IMG/VR virus record: IMGVR_UViG_3300033146_004404
Location: 126,001 to 190,000 of that record
Source of the DNA: a virus
DNA: 64,000 nt
Strand: one strand, 5' to 3'
This document shows, piece by piece, positions 1 through 9,541 of the stretch. The translations under genes and the position numbers were made by a program. Position 1 is the first letter of the stretch; each line of letters starts with the position of its first letter. The notes below the pieces were generated by a model. It saw nothing but the letters and a program-made list of their open reading frames with translations, did no database searches and was not told the origin of the DNA.

Positions 1-658
1 AAACTTTATTGTCAAATACAAGATCCCAATTGCTATCGTTTTCTACAGCTTCCATGAACTTATCTGTAATACCTACAGATATATTGAACTGAGTTAATTC
101 CTTATTTGAATCACCTTGTTTCGCTGTGATAAAAGCTTCGATCTCAGGATGATCTACATTAAGAATAGCTATATGAGCTGCTCGCCTTGCTCCACCTGTC
201 TGTATAATCTTTGCGCTTTCATTAAATACTTTCATGAAAGATAATACGCCTGAAGATTTTCCTCCGGTTGATAAGCTGGCTTCTACTGGTCTTAGCTTAG
301 AGAAATTCATTCCAACTCCGCCACCAGTCCTTGAAATCTGTGCGTCTTCTCTAAGAGAAGCGTAAATTTCTTCTATACTATCATCAACTCCAATTGTATA
401 GCAGTTATTGTAATAAGGCATTCTTGCATTTGTTCTTGCATTAGCAAGTATTCTTCCTGCTGGGATAAGTCTATGTTCTGCTATTTCTTTATAGAATTTA
501 TTCTTCCAAGTTTCTCTTAGCTCAGGAGTTTCTTCTGCTGCTGCAATAGTTTCTGCTATTCCTTCAAATACCTCAAACTCATTCTTTTCATCGTTTATCA
601 TATATTTTTTAGCAAAGATTTCCTTGCTGATATTCTGCATCCATTTATACTCTGTCAT
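1..658 (-). CDS. nrdJ: Ribonucleotide reductase alpha chain, class II (NrdJ-like), C-terminus outside window
   Basis: Reading leftwards from the ATG at 658, the product begins MTEYKWMQNIS and continues out of the window. It contains NNCYTIGVDDS, RTGGGVGMNFSKLRP, GGKSSGVLSFMKVF, GGARRAAHIAILNVDHPEI and FNISVGITDKFMEAV. This series matches adenosylcobalamin-dependent class II reductases better than NrdA, whose equivalent blocks differ. The enzyme makes deoxyribonucleotides for phage DNA synthesis. The ATG overlaps the stop codon of the upstream dUTPase gene by one base (TAATG), so the two are translationally coupled and together adjust the dNTP pool. About 219 codons are visible; no intein is seen in this part. 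The RNR call is firm; the cofactor class is inferred from motif resemblance. Confidence 0.85.
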   Translation of the reverse strand, partial: MTEYKWMQNISKEIFAKKYMINDEKNEFEVFEGIAETIAAAEETPELRETWKNKFYKEIAEHRLIPAGRILANARTNARMPYYNNCYTIGVDDSIEEIYASLREDAQISRTGGGVGMNFSKLRPVEASLSTGGKSSGVLSFMKVFNESAKIIQTGGARRAAHIAILNVDHPEIEAFITAKQGDSNKELTQFNISVGITDKFMEAVENDSNWDLVFDNKV

Positions 659-1743
659 TATTTAGTTCCTGTGTTATTACCGCTAGAGCCGAATCCACCT
701 TCTGCCCTACTTGTTAAATCAAAACTTTCAACTTCTTTAAATTTTGCGTGAATTATTTCTCTAGGGATTAACTGAACTATTCTATTTGGTAGTGTTAAGT
801 CCTTAGCGTTTTCATCTATTTTTATTAAAGGAACTTTTATTGTTCCTTGATAAGTTCTATCAATAATTCCAACTCCATTAGCTAACATATATCCAGATTT
901 TATTATTGAACTTCTCGGGACTAAGTCAAAATAGTATCCAAATTCTGGCTGAACTATTATTCCTGTGTCGTACAGTTCTACTCTTCCTATAGTTTTAATT
1001 TTTTCTATAACAGTTAAATCATAACCACTATCACTAACTCTTTCTTTAAAAGGAGCAGCTGAGTTTTTATTCTCTCTTTTCCACTTAAAAATTGAAAAAC
1101 CACTTTCTTTAATCTTATGGCCATAAAAGTTAACCTTTTTAAATTCTGCCCACTCTCTATATTGTAATTCTTTTCTGTCAAGAAAAACATTAGCTCCTTC
1201 ATAGATTTTTCCTAAAAAATCTAATGCATTATTTCCGCTCCAAGAAACTTGTTCTTTATTTATAGAACAAGGAATATTTATTTTTTCTTTTATAGTTTCT
1301 TTAACTTTTTCTGAAATTGACGATATTTTACAATCAATAGTTCTATCGATAGAACATTTTCTAATGCTTCCATCTCCATCAAACCATCCCCTTATCATAT
1401 GATAAAAAAGCTTGTCGTCTATTTCTGGAACACTTATTTCTTTTGATTTGTTATAATCTGTTATTTTAAACAATTTCATTAAGTCTTCTGATATTTTCCG
1501 AGAGTTAATAGTAAACCCAACTAGGTTTATTTTTTTTAATGGTGATTGTTTTGATATTATGTTTTTTAATTTAGTTAATGTTTTAATATCTTTTTTATGT
1601 ATATAGATATTAAAACCACTTTTATTTATACTACCATCTGCTGCTATCCACCCTAGTAAATATGCTTTTTCTTCTGTGTCGATTTTGCTGAAGAAATTGT
1701 CATCTACATCCTTATAAATGCATCCTTTTTTCCTTTCTGTCAT
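658..1743 (-). CDS. dut: dUTPase with N-terminal LAGLIDADG homing endonuclease domain
   Basis: Two modules share one 361-residue chain. Residues 20-205 form a LAGLIDADG endonuclease, with the two motifs at 29-37 (LLGWIAADG) and 117-126 (IRGWFDGDGS). Residues 215-361 are a full trimeric dUTPase: motif I SDSGYDL (237-243), II PRSSI (276-280), III GVGIIDRTYQG (290-300), IV NRIVQLI (320-326) and V RAEGGFGSSG (346-355). dUTPase hydrolyses dUTP to dUMP, keeping uracil out of DNA and feeding dTMP synthesis. The N-terminus lacks an intein's first Cys/Ser and Hint blocks, so this is a fusion and not an intein. An AAAGGAG ribosome site precedes the ATG and an early promoter lies just upstream. The gene is coupled to the reductase gene. 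Confidence 0.9.
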   Translation of the reverse strand: MTERKKGCIYKDVDDNFFSKIDTEEKAYLLGWIAADGSINKSGFNIYIHKKDIKTLTKLKNIISKQSPLKKINLVGFTINSRKISEDLMKLFKITDYNKSKEISVPEIDDKLFYHMIRGWFDGDGSIRKCSIDRTIDCKISSISEKVKETIKEKINIPCSINKEQVSWSGNNALDFLGKIYEGANVFLDRKELQYREWAEFKKVNFYGHKIKESGFSIFKWKRENKNSAAPFKERVSDSGYDLTVIEKIKTIGRVELYDTGIIVQPEFGYYFDLVPRSSIIKSGYMLANGVGIIDRTYQGTIKVPLIKIDENAKDLTLPNRIVQLIPREIIHAKFKEVESFDLTSRAEGGFGSSGNNTGTK

Positions 1744-1769
1744 TAATTCTCCTTTTTGTTTTATATTTA

Positions 1770-1798
1770 ATTATAACATATTATTCTTTTTTTGTCAA
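1770..1798 (-). promoter_or_regulatory. Early sigma70-type promoter for dut-nrdJ
   Basis: TTGACA at 1798-1793 and TATAAT at 1775-1770 on the minus strand, separated by 17 bases, with an extended -10 TGT. The spacer is the phage's shared A-rich block. Predicted start is near 1763, 20 bases before the dut ATG. Confidence 0.9.
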
Positions 1799-1834
1799 GT
1801 TCTTATCTATGATGTTACTTATTTTCTGACTAAA

Positions 1835-1891
1835 GAGAACTACAGTTCTCATTAATAATATACGTAAAATCGGAGATTTTACTAAGTAGAT
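1835..1891. repeat. Two-hairpin element, copy 1
   Basis: Inverted repeats GAGAAC-TACA-GTTCTC (1835-1850) and GTAAAATC-GGA-GATTTTAC (1864-1882) are joined by ATTAATAATATA and followed by TAAGTAGAT. A second copy lies at 26555-26612. The second stem differs between copies by paired changes, suggesting selection on structure. Function unknown. Confidence 0.7.
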
Positions 1892-1925
1892 AAAAAAAGC
1901 TGTGATATTAATTTATCACAGCTTT
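1892..1925 (-). terminator. Rho-independent terminator of the tail gene block
   Basis: Perfect 12-bp stem (1896-1907 with 1914-1925), six-base loop, then seven T on the minus strand. It lies just after the stop of the 1944-3158 gene. Confidence 0.9.
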
Positions 1926-1943
1926 AACTAATTTAATTATTTA

Positions 1944-3158
1944 TTACAGATAGATAGACCACTGTGCTACAATTTCAGTATCATGTGATTTATAAATAGG
2001 GGCAATGTTTCTAGTTGCCCACATTATACCAGCAGGCATTTTCATGTAGTTATCATATTCACCAATTACATCTTCATTTACAGTAGGCCCATTAGGAATA
2101 TCATTGCTAAGACACATTGCTGCGTCAGCAAAAAGTCCAGCTACTTTAATTGTATATCCATTATAAGGATAGTATTCACCAGATTCTTGTGTAGGCATTG
2201 TTATGGTAAATGTAATTTTTGACTCAAGTGTATTTGTTTCACTAGTTTCGCCATACTCAAGAAGGACAGAGCCTGACTGCATGTATCTATATAATCTTGT
2301 TGCGTAAATAAAAGCTGGTCTTCCAATTCCTCTGTATTCACCACTAGCAAATTCTTTTCCGTCATTAGTAGTTAATACATTATTTCCTGTATCACCATTT
2401 AATCCGTCATAAGTAGAGTTTTTAACTGCTCCTTTAACTCCGTAATTATCTTCAGTCATTGGGTTTTCATCTTCTGTGAGAGAAGATGCGTAAATATCAT
2501 TAACAGTTCTTGTTTTTACTAGTTCATGTGCCGTTCCGTCCCATCTAGTAGAATAGTAATTTGTCGTATCAACTGGACTTGTTGTTCCATCCTCAATTAG
2601 AGAGTTGTTAAACGTAGTTTCTGTCCAGCCTCCATTGCTTACATGACCGTAGCCGTCTTGTCCAGTACCGTCACGACCAGCATCAATTATTTCCTGCCAG
2701 TTAGCATATTCAATACCAGTTCCAAATAACATTTTTGTTGGAAAGAAAGGATATTTAAATGGTTCAGATACATCATCTCCACTATCACCTACTGGCGTTA
2801 TGTCTGGATTAGGAACTGTCCAGTATTTATATCTAGCATCTCCAGAATCATAAAAAGCTGCATTATCTCCTAAGTATTGTTCGTTTGAGATCATAGTGCC
2901 GTCATTATTAACGTCATCAGTATGATCAAGATCGTTTTCGCTTCTAGAGGCGAAAACGTTCGCACCATTTACTTCTCTATCTCCGTGAGTAGAAAAAGAC
3001 TCACTAGTTAAGAGGTGCATAGTAGCGTGCTTAGCCCATTTAGTTACAATGTTGTGCTGTTTTTCATGATGAAATACTTCGCCGTTTTTTAAAGCCCATA
3101 TCTCAAGCTCACCTCTAAAAGTGCTCATTCCATCTTTATTTTCTGTACTCTTTGTCAT
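1944..3158 (-). CDS. Putative tail/virion structural protein, last gene of the tail block
   Basis: About 404 residues, not recognised by family. It is rich in Asp, Asn, Gly and Thr, with many aromatic residues and no membrane segment, typical of a beta-rich virion surface or baseplate-distal protein. It is the most promoter-distal gene of the tail block, 18 bases after the gpI-like gene, and ends at a strong terminator. Two starts are possible. An ATG at 3194 follows AGGAG. I prefer the ATG at 3158 (MTKSTENKDG), which has GAGG eight bases upstream and a late-promoter-like motif directly before it that would otherwise encode the first residues. A tail fibre or baseplate accessory role is a guess from position. 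Confidence 0.6.
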   Translation of the reverse strand: MTKSTENKDGMSTFRGELEIWALKNGEVFHHEKQHNIVTKWAKHATMHLLTSESFSTHGDREVNGANVFASRSENDLDHTDDVNNDGTMISNEQYLGDNAAFYDSGDARYKYWTVPNPDITPVGDSGDDVSEPFKYPFFPTKMLFGTGIEYANWQEIIDAGRDGTGQDGYGHVSNGGWTETTFNNSLIEDGTTSPVDTTNYYSTRWDGTAHELVKTRTVNDIYASSLTEDENPMTEDNYGVKGAVKNSTYDGLNGDTGNNVLTTNDGKEFASGEYRGIGRPAFIYATRLYRYMQSGSVLLEYGETSETNTLESKITFTITMPTQESGEYYPYNGYTIKVAGLFADAAMCLSNDIPNGPTVNEDVIGEYDNYMKMPAGIMWATRNIAPIYKSHDTEIVAQWSIYL

Positions 3159-3176
3159 ATTTACTTCCTCTTGTAT

Positions 3177-3187
3177 ATTATCTTTTA
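3177..3187 (-). promoter_or_regulatory. Possible late promoter motif (TAAAAGATAAT)
   Basis: TAAAAGATAAT on the minus strand, 18 bases upstream of the ATG at 3158. It is one base off the GTAAAGATAAT/GAAAAGATAAT family seen before other virion genes. Confidence 0.45.
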
Positions 3188-3212
3188 AAGGCATTATCTT
3201 CTCCTAAACTAT

Positions 3213-4838
3213 TTATGTATCTATCTTACTTGTAATTGAACTTCCTGATAAGTTTATTCCACCAGAAGGGATATAGTTTCTTGATCTTGCTGACATGTAG
3301 ATATGATCTTTCATTAAGCTATCACTATTTATATTACTAGTAGAACTTTCTAATGTAAAATCAAATTCTGTATCAGGCTTATTTTCAATATAAGGATAGG
3401 TTATAGTTTGAGCGTTAAGTGTCTCATCTATGTCATCATACATTGAATTGTTTGCAAGCAAGTTTATATTATCTTTAGGGATTGGAAAAGTTACTCTATT
3501 TACTAATCTATCCATGTTGTCCTGAGTCCAATCCCAAAGCTCTAATTCAGTAGCTATTTGTTCTTCTCCACCAACTCCGTCAGTTAATTCTTCAGCAGCT
3601 ATCCTTCTAAGAATAGTTCCTGCCATATTGGCAACGAACATTGAAGTTGATACTTCGTCAATAATTTGATTGCTGTCTTTAAGTATTAAGTTTGTAGCTT
3701 CATCTTCGAAAGGAGTTATGTTTACAACAATCTTTTTGGAAATAAAAATAGGAGTAAGGAAGTCAGTATAAGCCTGAATAGTATTTTCATCATCTTCTGA
3801 GAGACCAAGACCTTCTTCTGAAACTCCAGAGGTTAATTTGTTAATTGAATATTCGATAATATTTGTTTTAAAATAAGTATAGTCCATTCCGTAGTCAGGA
3901 ACACCATCTACATTCAGCATTTTTTTTAGTTTAGTTGGGCTATTATCTTCAAGAACTTTGTCAAACGTTAGTCCATTTCTTATCTCAGTTATTTCGTTTT
4001 CCATTGCAACAAAAGGAATAGGCATTTTATCTGGGTAAGATTCTGTTGGTTTATTAGGAGTTAAGTAATGAGCAAATTTATATTCGCTATATTCTTTTGT
4101 ATATGGGTTTACGGTTTCCGTACTAAAATAGAATCTTTTATCAAACCAGTATTCTATAATTTTTATCTCAAACCCAATAAAGTTAAAGAACAATTCAAAA
4201 GAATAATTAGTGCCTTTGATTCTATAGACTTCAATTATGTTCTTAGTTATCTCTCTAAATAGACTATCTCCAAGTGCTGTGTCACCTCTTTCAAATCCTA
4301 CAAGTTGAGCGATGTAATCAAGATATTCCTCAGCTACAGTATCAATATCCTGTATTCCCTTGATATTATCTATAATCATTGAGAATCTATCAAACTCTCT
4401 CATGAAAGCATCTTGCCAGATTTTAAGCTTTGCATTGTTAGTTATCACTTCGGCATCATAACTTGGTATGAAATCTGTGTAGTTATTTAAAAAGAATGAT
4501 TTTACAGTTCCATATTTATATGAATAGATTAGCTGTCTAACTACTTCATCATTAAAACTTCCAGAGTCAAGAATACCATCCAACCCTGATCTTAAGTCAG
4601 TATTGACTAAGAGATCAGTTATTACATATGAAGATACTAACTCACTATTATTTTCTAGTATAGTTAGTATTTCTTTATAGAAGTCAAGTCGATCCTGATT
4701 TGTTGTATCAGGATCTTCGTCATAGATATAAAGATTGTTTAATATTAAACAATCTTTGAGACCTACTTCATTTTCGTATACGTTCAACAAGTCGTCCATT
4801 CTAGTTTGGAAAACTATAGAAGCTCTTTCTAGTGCCAT
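3213..4838 (-). CDS. Baseplate protein, P2 gpI-like
   Basis: A 541-residue protein. Its centre (about residues 160-240) carries the pattern of P2 tail protein I relatives: an Asp-rich run before EEYLDYIAQLVGFERGD, then FREITKNIIEVYRIKGTNYS. In P2-type tails gpI sits in the baseplate wedge next to gpJ, and here it directly follows the baseplate J/gp6-like gene (11-base gap), preserving that order. The N-terminal 160 and C-terminal 300 residues are extra compared with the roughly 180-residue P2 protein and probably are wedge extensions specific to this phage. The wedge role rests on motif and synteny. Confidence 0.7.
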   Translation of the reverse strand: MALERASIVFQTRMDDLLNVYENEVGLKDCLILNNLYIYDEDPDTTNQDRLDFYKEILTILENNSELVSSYVITDLLVNTDLRSGLDGILDSGSFNDEVVRQLIYSYKYGTVKSFFLNNYTDFIPSYDAEVITNNAKLKIWQDAFMREFDRFSMIIDNIKGIQDIDTVAEEYLDYIAQLVGFERGDTALGDSLFREITKNIIEVYRIKGTNYSFELFFNFIGFEIKIIEYWFDKRFYFSTETVNPYTKEYSEYKFAHYLTPNKPTESYPDKMPIPFVAMENEITEIRNGLTFDKVLEDNSPTKLKKMLNVDGVPDYGMDYTYFKTNIIEYSINKLTSGVSEEGLGLSEDDENTIQAYTDFLTPIFISKKIVVNITPFEDEATNLILKDSNQIIDEVSTSMFVANMAGTILRRIAAEELTDGVGGEEQIATELELWDWTQDNMDRLVNRVTFPIPKDNINLLANNSMYDDIDETLNAQTITYPYIENKPDTEFDFTLESSTSNINSDSLMKDHIYMSARSRNYIPSGGINLSGSSITSKIDT

Positions 4839-4848
4839 ACTTTACCTT

Positions 4849-7800
4849 TTATAGTGTGCTATATGAGAATAACAATCCGTGAATCTGTTCACCTGAAGTG
4901 TTATATACATCATCTGATAATACAAGTAATTCGTCAAAATCTGACTCTATATTTAAGTCTTCATTGTTGTTGTATGTATTTGGGGCTGAGAAGTAAGTTG
5001 ATACATCATGACCAAAATAAGTAATGTTTAAATATCTTACTCCTGATACATCTAATACTAATCCAATAAATTCTGATTTATTTACATTTTCTGCAAGTAC
5101 TGTATTCTCAAGAGAATAAAAATTTCTAAGAGCTAAAACAACTGCTGACTTAACCTGCTCTAGTGAAGATGAAGTTTCAATATAAATATTTGCTTTAACA
5201 TCAAAAGTTGAGAATACAGGTTTTTTAAATGAATTATCAACTCCAGCTATCTTATAAGGCTGAAGTAAGTCTATCAAATCGTCCTCATCAGTTTTTAATC
5301 TGTAAGTCTCTTCATCCAAGAATTTATGCCTTCTGTCATTTATAAAGTGAGCGTAGAAAGACAAGTCAGGAATTCTACTTGTTGCACCTGAGATAATATG
5401 CATGTTAAAATATCCAAATTTCTCTTCTGCTGTTTCAGCATCAGGATCAACATAATGTTCTAGGTAATAATCTCCAGAAGGATAAATAGTTGTATTTTCT
5501 CCAGCTGCTCCTCCAAATATTGTAGCTCCAAGTAAACTTGTTTCATCATCATAAATAACAATTCTTCCAGTTTTCTTTTTGTTGTTAACGGTTAATGTTA
5601 TTTTATTACTGTCTTCAGAATTAACAGTAGCAAATACAACTGTAGCATCTTCTATTTCATTTGCTTGTACTCCCCATGTGCTATTTAAAATAGTTACTAG
5701 GCCTGAAATTGAGTCAATTTCAGTAATGTCAACTCTTATGTAGTCATTTTCATTTACTGAAATCTTTAGATATTTTAGATCTGTAATTAAAGTTCCAGTA
5801 TCAGGAGTTCCTCCGCTTCCAATTGAACTTAGATCTATAGAAGTAACCACAGGAAATCCAGTCAATTCTAATTCAAGATCGCTATTAATGCTTCCATCAG
5901 CGTTGATTACAAACAATGAGTTGTCATTAACTTCATCCTTTGTGAACTCTACATAGAAGCTTGAAACATCATAATCTATAAGTTCAGCAATTCCGTCATT
6001 CACAACTGGATCCAGTTTGTATATTGTATTGTAAATTCTATGAGCTTGGAGTTTATATTCAGGGTCAGTAACGTCAAAATTATCTGTGTAATAACTTCCT
6101 AGTTTTATTGTATCTTGTTCATTATTTAAATAATTCAAATATAAATAAGTAGGGTCTACGTCTTCATTAAATTGAATACTTCCGTGCTCATAAATGAAGT
6201 TAGCAAAATCTGCTTCTTCTGTATCTCTAAAAATGATTGTTAGTTTTCTTTGTCCGTAACAAGTATAAACACTAACATTGTCCATCCCAAAGTTTAACCC
6301 AAGAGCTTCATAAGTAACATCTCTTCCTGGAAGAGAGCTCTGAGTTATTACAACGCTTGATGTTGATCCAGTATTTGGAGATTGTAGTCTAATGAAATTT
6401 TCTTCACCTATTGTTTCAACTGAAGCAACATGAGAATAATCTCCCCAAGCTACTGGTTCAGTAGATATTGGTAGAGCTTCATAAGCTGATAATATATCAG
6501 TTGTTGTTCCACTATCTGATAATAGAACTTCTCCTGTAAATGTCTTTCTTGATATTCTAACATCACTACAAGCAATATTTGTCTTTGACTGAGCGAACGA
6601 AGCAACAAAGTCGGCATCTGCAATTCCAGTTCCAACAACTGCTGTTTCCATAGCCCCTGTTATTACCAACAAGTCCTGAGAATCTCCAGCTGTTATAGCT
6701 ATAGTACTTGCTGTTCCAGTTGTATTAGATGAAATTCTAACTTCACCGCCTTCTACTGTAGCTGTTGCATGAACTAGATTATCATAATCTTCTAAGAAAG
6801 CATTGTTAATCATATCAACTAATTCTTCTGCTGTTAATTGATTAGAAGACGCTCCTTCCGCAGCAACTAAAGTAATGTTCCTTACAGTTCCACCATTGAC
6901 AGATATGCTAAAATCATATTGAGTTCCATCTGTTACTGCGAATGGAATTGTTGTTGTGTGATTAAACTCTTGATATCCAAAAGCGCCTGCAGCATCAAAT
7001 GCAGCATTCATATAATCAATTAAAAGGTCGTAAGTCTGTGTCGTTCCAAGGTTTATTGAGAAAGTATGATTTCCGACCTTTAGAGCCCAATCATCTTCAT
7101 CAAAACTTTCAAGGTTTTCAACTATAGCAGTTGTGTCTTCTATTAACACGCCGAAATCATGGTATGCGAATACATCATTATAAGCATCCCTAAGATTATA
7201 ATTTATTAACTGAATAACACTATTGTCGACAGTATTGTTTCCAAGAGGAACAAGTTCACTATTAACTCCACCAAATGAAAGATCTATTATTACTTCTCCA
7301 TGCCCATCTATATTAAGATTAAGAAGGTTGGCGTTAAGACCGTAATCCACTTCACTTGATCCAATATAGACGCCAGTTGTTACATCTTTATTTGACTGTA
7401 GGTATGCGTGAATATTTTCTACTATCTCTTCTTTTGGAAGACCTGTATCATTATAGTTACCATAAAAAAAAGAATCTTCATCGTTATCATCAAGGTAATG
7501 ACTTGTTATGTCTTCAAGTAGTTGATAATCACCATCTTCATAGTTAGCTGTTGTTAAGCTTGCTTTCAAGTAAGGGTTGGCAACATAACTTTCATACTCA
7601 TCAGGAATTTCTTCGCTTTCATCAAGAACTGGAGCTACTGGATTTTCAATCCAGACGCTTTCTTTCCATGCATTAGGTGTAGTTAACACCATATAATTGT
7701 AGAAAGTTCTACCACCCTGATTGTTATAATCATAGTCACCACTTAATATGATTGACTTGTTATTGTTTAACGACAAAGCATTACCAAAAGAGCCGTCACT

Positions 7801-9114
7801 AAATGTTAATTTCTCATTGAAGTAATTCTCTAAGTTAAAAGTTCCCCAGTTAGCATATTTATATTTAGATGTAGGAACTTCTTCCCACCCTGATTTCTTT
7901 ATAATAACATAATTAAGAACTTCTAATGGACTTATATAAAGACCATACTTTTCATAGAATCCATGAGGAATGTTGTTATGCCCATAAGCCTTAGAAAGAA
8001 GAACGTTTATAAAACTTGAAAGAATAATGTCGTAATCTTCTTCAGTTACAGTCTTACCGGCAGCTTTAATTTGAAGTGGGCCAGAGTAAGCAGCATGTTC
8101 AATTGTTTCACTGTCTTCTGATCCAACACCTTCTGTTTTATTTAAGTAGAATACAGATGTATTTATTTCATTGTTTAATATTTCTTCAGTTATATTAATT
8201 GCATTTCTTGATATATTTCCGTCTATACCACCACCAACTCTATAAAAGATACGAATCGACGCACCTTCTGTTAGTCGTCTATCTTGGTCAGCTAAAAGTG
8301 AAGATGATCCAAATGTAATTTCTACTTCATCATCTTCAAGAACATTAACTACGTATGGAATAGCATTCTCTGTTCCATCAGCATTCTCTAACTGCTGAGC
8401 TTTTAAATTTAGAAAACTATCTACTGCAAGAAGTTCTGTCTCTGTTACTATCTCTCCATTTGTTTCTACAAGATAAACTTTAATAGAGTTTCTAACGACA
8501 GGACTTTCAGATATATTAAATACCTGAGCTTGATTAGTAGTTGAGTCAAAATCTTCAATCTTAGTTTGACCTTCATAAAAATCAACAGTAAAATTTAAAT
8601 AGTTGGCTGTGTCTAATTCGATAGGAAGTTTGTATAGGTATTCTGTTGTTGCTGAGTCATAGCCAATAGCTTCAAAGAATTTTGTGTTTCCTGCTTTATC
8701 CAATGCTGTAAGTGTTGTTGTCTCAAATGTTCCTGCTGCTTCTGAATAAACTGGTTTAAGAGTATATGCTCCACAAGCATCTTCAAATTCTATTTCAACA
8801 GGCACTGAAGCTGCTGCAGGAAGCGCAAACTTATAGCCGATAAGTTTTAGCAAGTTTATTATTGAGTTTCTTTGAGTAGCAGTTCCGATAAAGTTTTCAT
8901 TTACAACCCAATCTATTCTTGTAGCAAGCTGATCTGTAATCCAAGAAAATATAGTTGTCATCATAACACCAGCATCACTTGATAAGAAATCATCCCAGTT
9001 TCCGTTATACTCAGGATTTTCCTTAACCATGTTATAAACGTCTTCGAGGATATTACTGTATTCAAGTCCACTGAATTGAGTCTTCGGAAGTTCTAATAAT
9101 TGTTTTGTAGCCAT
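4849..9114 (-). CDS. Large baseplate wedge protein, baseplate J / T4 gp6-like
   Basis: At 1421 residues this is the largest protein in the window. The N-terminus (about 20-110) has the typical baseplate J opening: a short helical region, NPEYNGNWDDF, then TQRNSIINLLKLIGYK and the first beta-rich domain. The C-terminus contains the family feature FDVKANIYIETSSSLEQVKS with VSGVRYLNITYFG. J/gp6 proteins form the inner wedge ring that transmits the contraction signal to the sheath. The middle 600-800 residues, rich in Thr, Ala and Asn, look like inserted beta domains; T4 gp6 is about 660 residues and P2 gpJ about 300. Neighbours are gp25-like and gpI-like, as expected. Start follows AAGGG. Confidence 0.85.
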   Translation of the reverse strand: MATKQLLELPKTQFSGLEYSNILEDVYNMVKENPEYNGNWDDFLSSDAGVMMTTIFSWITDQLATRIDWVVNENFIGTATQRNSIINLLKLIGYKFALPAAASVPVEIEFEDACGAYTLKPVYSEAAGTFETTTLTALDKAGNTKFFEAIGYDSATTEYLYKLPIELDTANYLNFTVDFYEGQTKIEDFDSTTNQAQVFNISESPVVRNSIKVYLVETNGEIVTETELLAVDSFLNLKAQQLENADGTENAIPYVVNVLEDDEVEITFGSSSLLADQDRRLTEGASIRIFYRVGGGIDGNISRNAINITEEILNNEINTSVFYLNKTEGVGSEDSETIEHAAYSGPLQIKAAGKTVTEEDYDIILSSFINVLLSKAYGHNNIPHGFYEKYGLYISPLEVLNYVIIKKSGWEEVPTSKYKYANWGTFNLENYFNEKLTFSDGSFGNALSLNNNKSIILSGDYDYNNQGGRTFYNYMVLTTPNAWKESVWIENPVAPVLDESEEIPDEYESYVANPYLKASLTTANYEDGDYQLLEDITSHYLDDNDEDSFFYGNYNDTGLPKEEIVENIHAYLQSNKDVTTGVYIGSSEVDYGLNANLLNLNIDGHGEVIIDLSFGGVNSELVPLGNNTVDNSVIQLINYNLRDAYNDVFAYHDFGVLIEDTTAIVENLESFDEDDWALKVGNHTFSINLGTTQTYDLLIDYMNAAFDAAGAFGYQEFNHTTTIPFAVTDGTQYDFSISVNGGTVRNITLVAAEGASSNQLTAEELVDMINNAFLEDYDNLVHATATVEGGEVRISSNTTGTASTIAITAGDSQDLLVITGAMETAVVGTGIADADFVASFAQSKTNIACSDVRISRKTFTGEVLLSDSGTTTDILSAYEALPISTEPVAWGDYSHVASVETIGEENFIRLQSPNTGSTSSVVITQSSLPGRDVTYEALGLNFGMDNVSVYTCYGQRKLTIIFRDTEEADFANFIYEHGSIQFNEDVDPTYLYLNYLNNEQDTIKLGSYYTDNFDVTDPEYKLQAHRIYNTIYKLDPVVNDGIAELIDYDVSSFYVEFTKDEVNDNSLFVINADGSINSDLELELTGFPVVTSIDLSSIGSGGTPDTGTLITDLKYLKISVNENDYIRVDITEIDSISGLVTILNSTWGVQANEIEDATVVFATVNSEDSNKITLTVNNKKKTGRIVIYDDETSLLGATIFGGAAGENTTIYPSGDYYLEHYVDPDAETAEEKFGYFNMHIISGATSRIPDLSFYAHFINDRRHKFLDEETYRLKTDEDDLIDLLQPYKIAGVDNSFKKPVFSTFDVKANIYIETSSSLEQVKSAVVLALRNFYSLENTVLAENVNKSEFIGLVLDVSGVRYLNITYFGHDVSTYFSAPNTYNNNEDLNIESDFDELLVLSDDVYNTSGEQIHGLLFSYSTL

Positions 9115-9152
9115 TAATTAACCCTTAATTTTTTATAGTTTATATACGAACC

Positions 9153-9503
9153 CTAGAATACTATCTCTAAAGATAAATTAAATTCGTCCAAATTTTCTTT
9201 TAGCTGAAGATCAATTATTACTTTAAGCCTCTCTTTATAAATCTCATCAAGAACTATCTCAATGTCTAAAATATTAACTCGTTTTTCCCAAGCTAATATA
9301 GAAGAAGTAATAACTTGTTCTAAGTCTTCAACTAATACACTGCTAAAGTTGAAAATATATTCTCTGACTCTTGAGCCAAATTTTATATTACCAACCATTT
9401 CGCCAGGAAGAGTGGTTAGAATCCTTCTTATGTTTTCTTTAACTAGCTCTTGGTCTTCTTTAATCTTTAAAAAGTCCGTTCCGTAAATTCCAATACCTTT
9501 CAT
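9153..9503 (-). CDS. Baseplate wedge protein, gp25/GPW family
   Basis: A 116-residue protein of usual family size. MKGIGIYGTDF opens the sequence; then RRILTTLPGEMVGNIKFGS, the family's characteristic segment (a Pro-Gly-Glu turn followed by xxFGS), and a helical second half ending in a beta strand. gp25-like proteins tie the sheath's first ring to the wedge and belong next to the gp6/J gene, as here. A GTG at 9506 precedes the ATG at 9503; AGGA is six bases from the ATG and only three from the GTG, so I use the ATG. A late promoter motif lies 23 bases upstream. Confidence 0.85.
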   Translation of the reverse strand: MKGIGIYGTDFLKIKEDQELVKENIRRILTTLPGEMVGNIKFGSRVREYIFNFSSVLVEDLEQVITSSILAWEKRVNILDIEIVLDEIYKERLKVIIDLQLKENLDEFNLSLEIVF

Positions 9504-9525
9504 CACTATTCCTAATTTGTTTGGT

Positions 9526-9536
9526 ATTATCTTTAC
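9526..9536 (-). promoter_or_regulatory. Late promoter motif GTAAAGATAAT
   Basis: Exact GTAAAGATAAT on the minus strand upstream of the gp25-like gene. It also lies just downstream of the 9542 stop codon, so the gp25-gp6-gpI group can be transcribed independently of the genes before it. Confidence 0.65.
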
Positions 9537-9541
9537 AACTA

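Noticed and set aside
658-1743. Reading the LAGLIDADG part of the dUTPase gene as an intein
   Set aside because: There is no N-terminal Cys/Ser with Hint block A, no HN-C/S/T junction, and no dUTPase sequence before the endonuclease.
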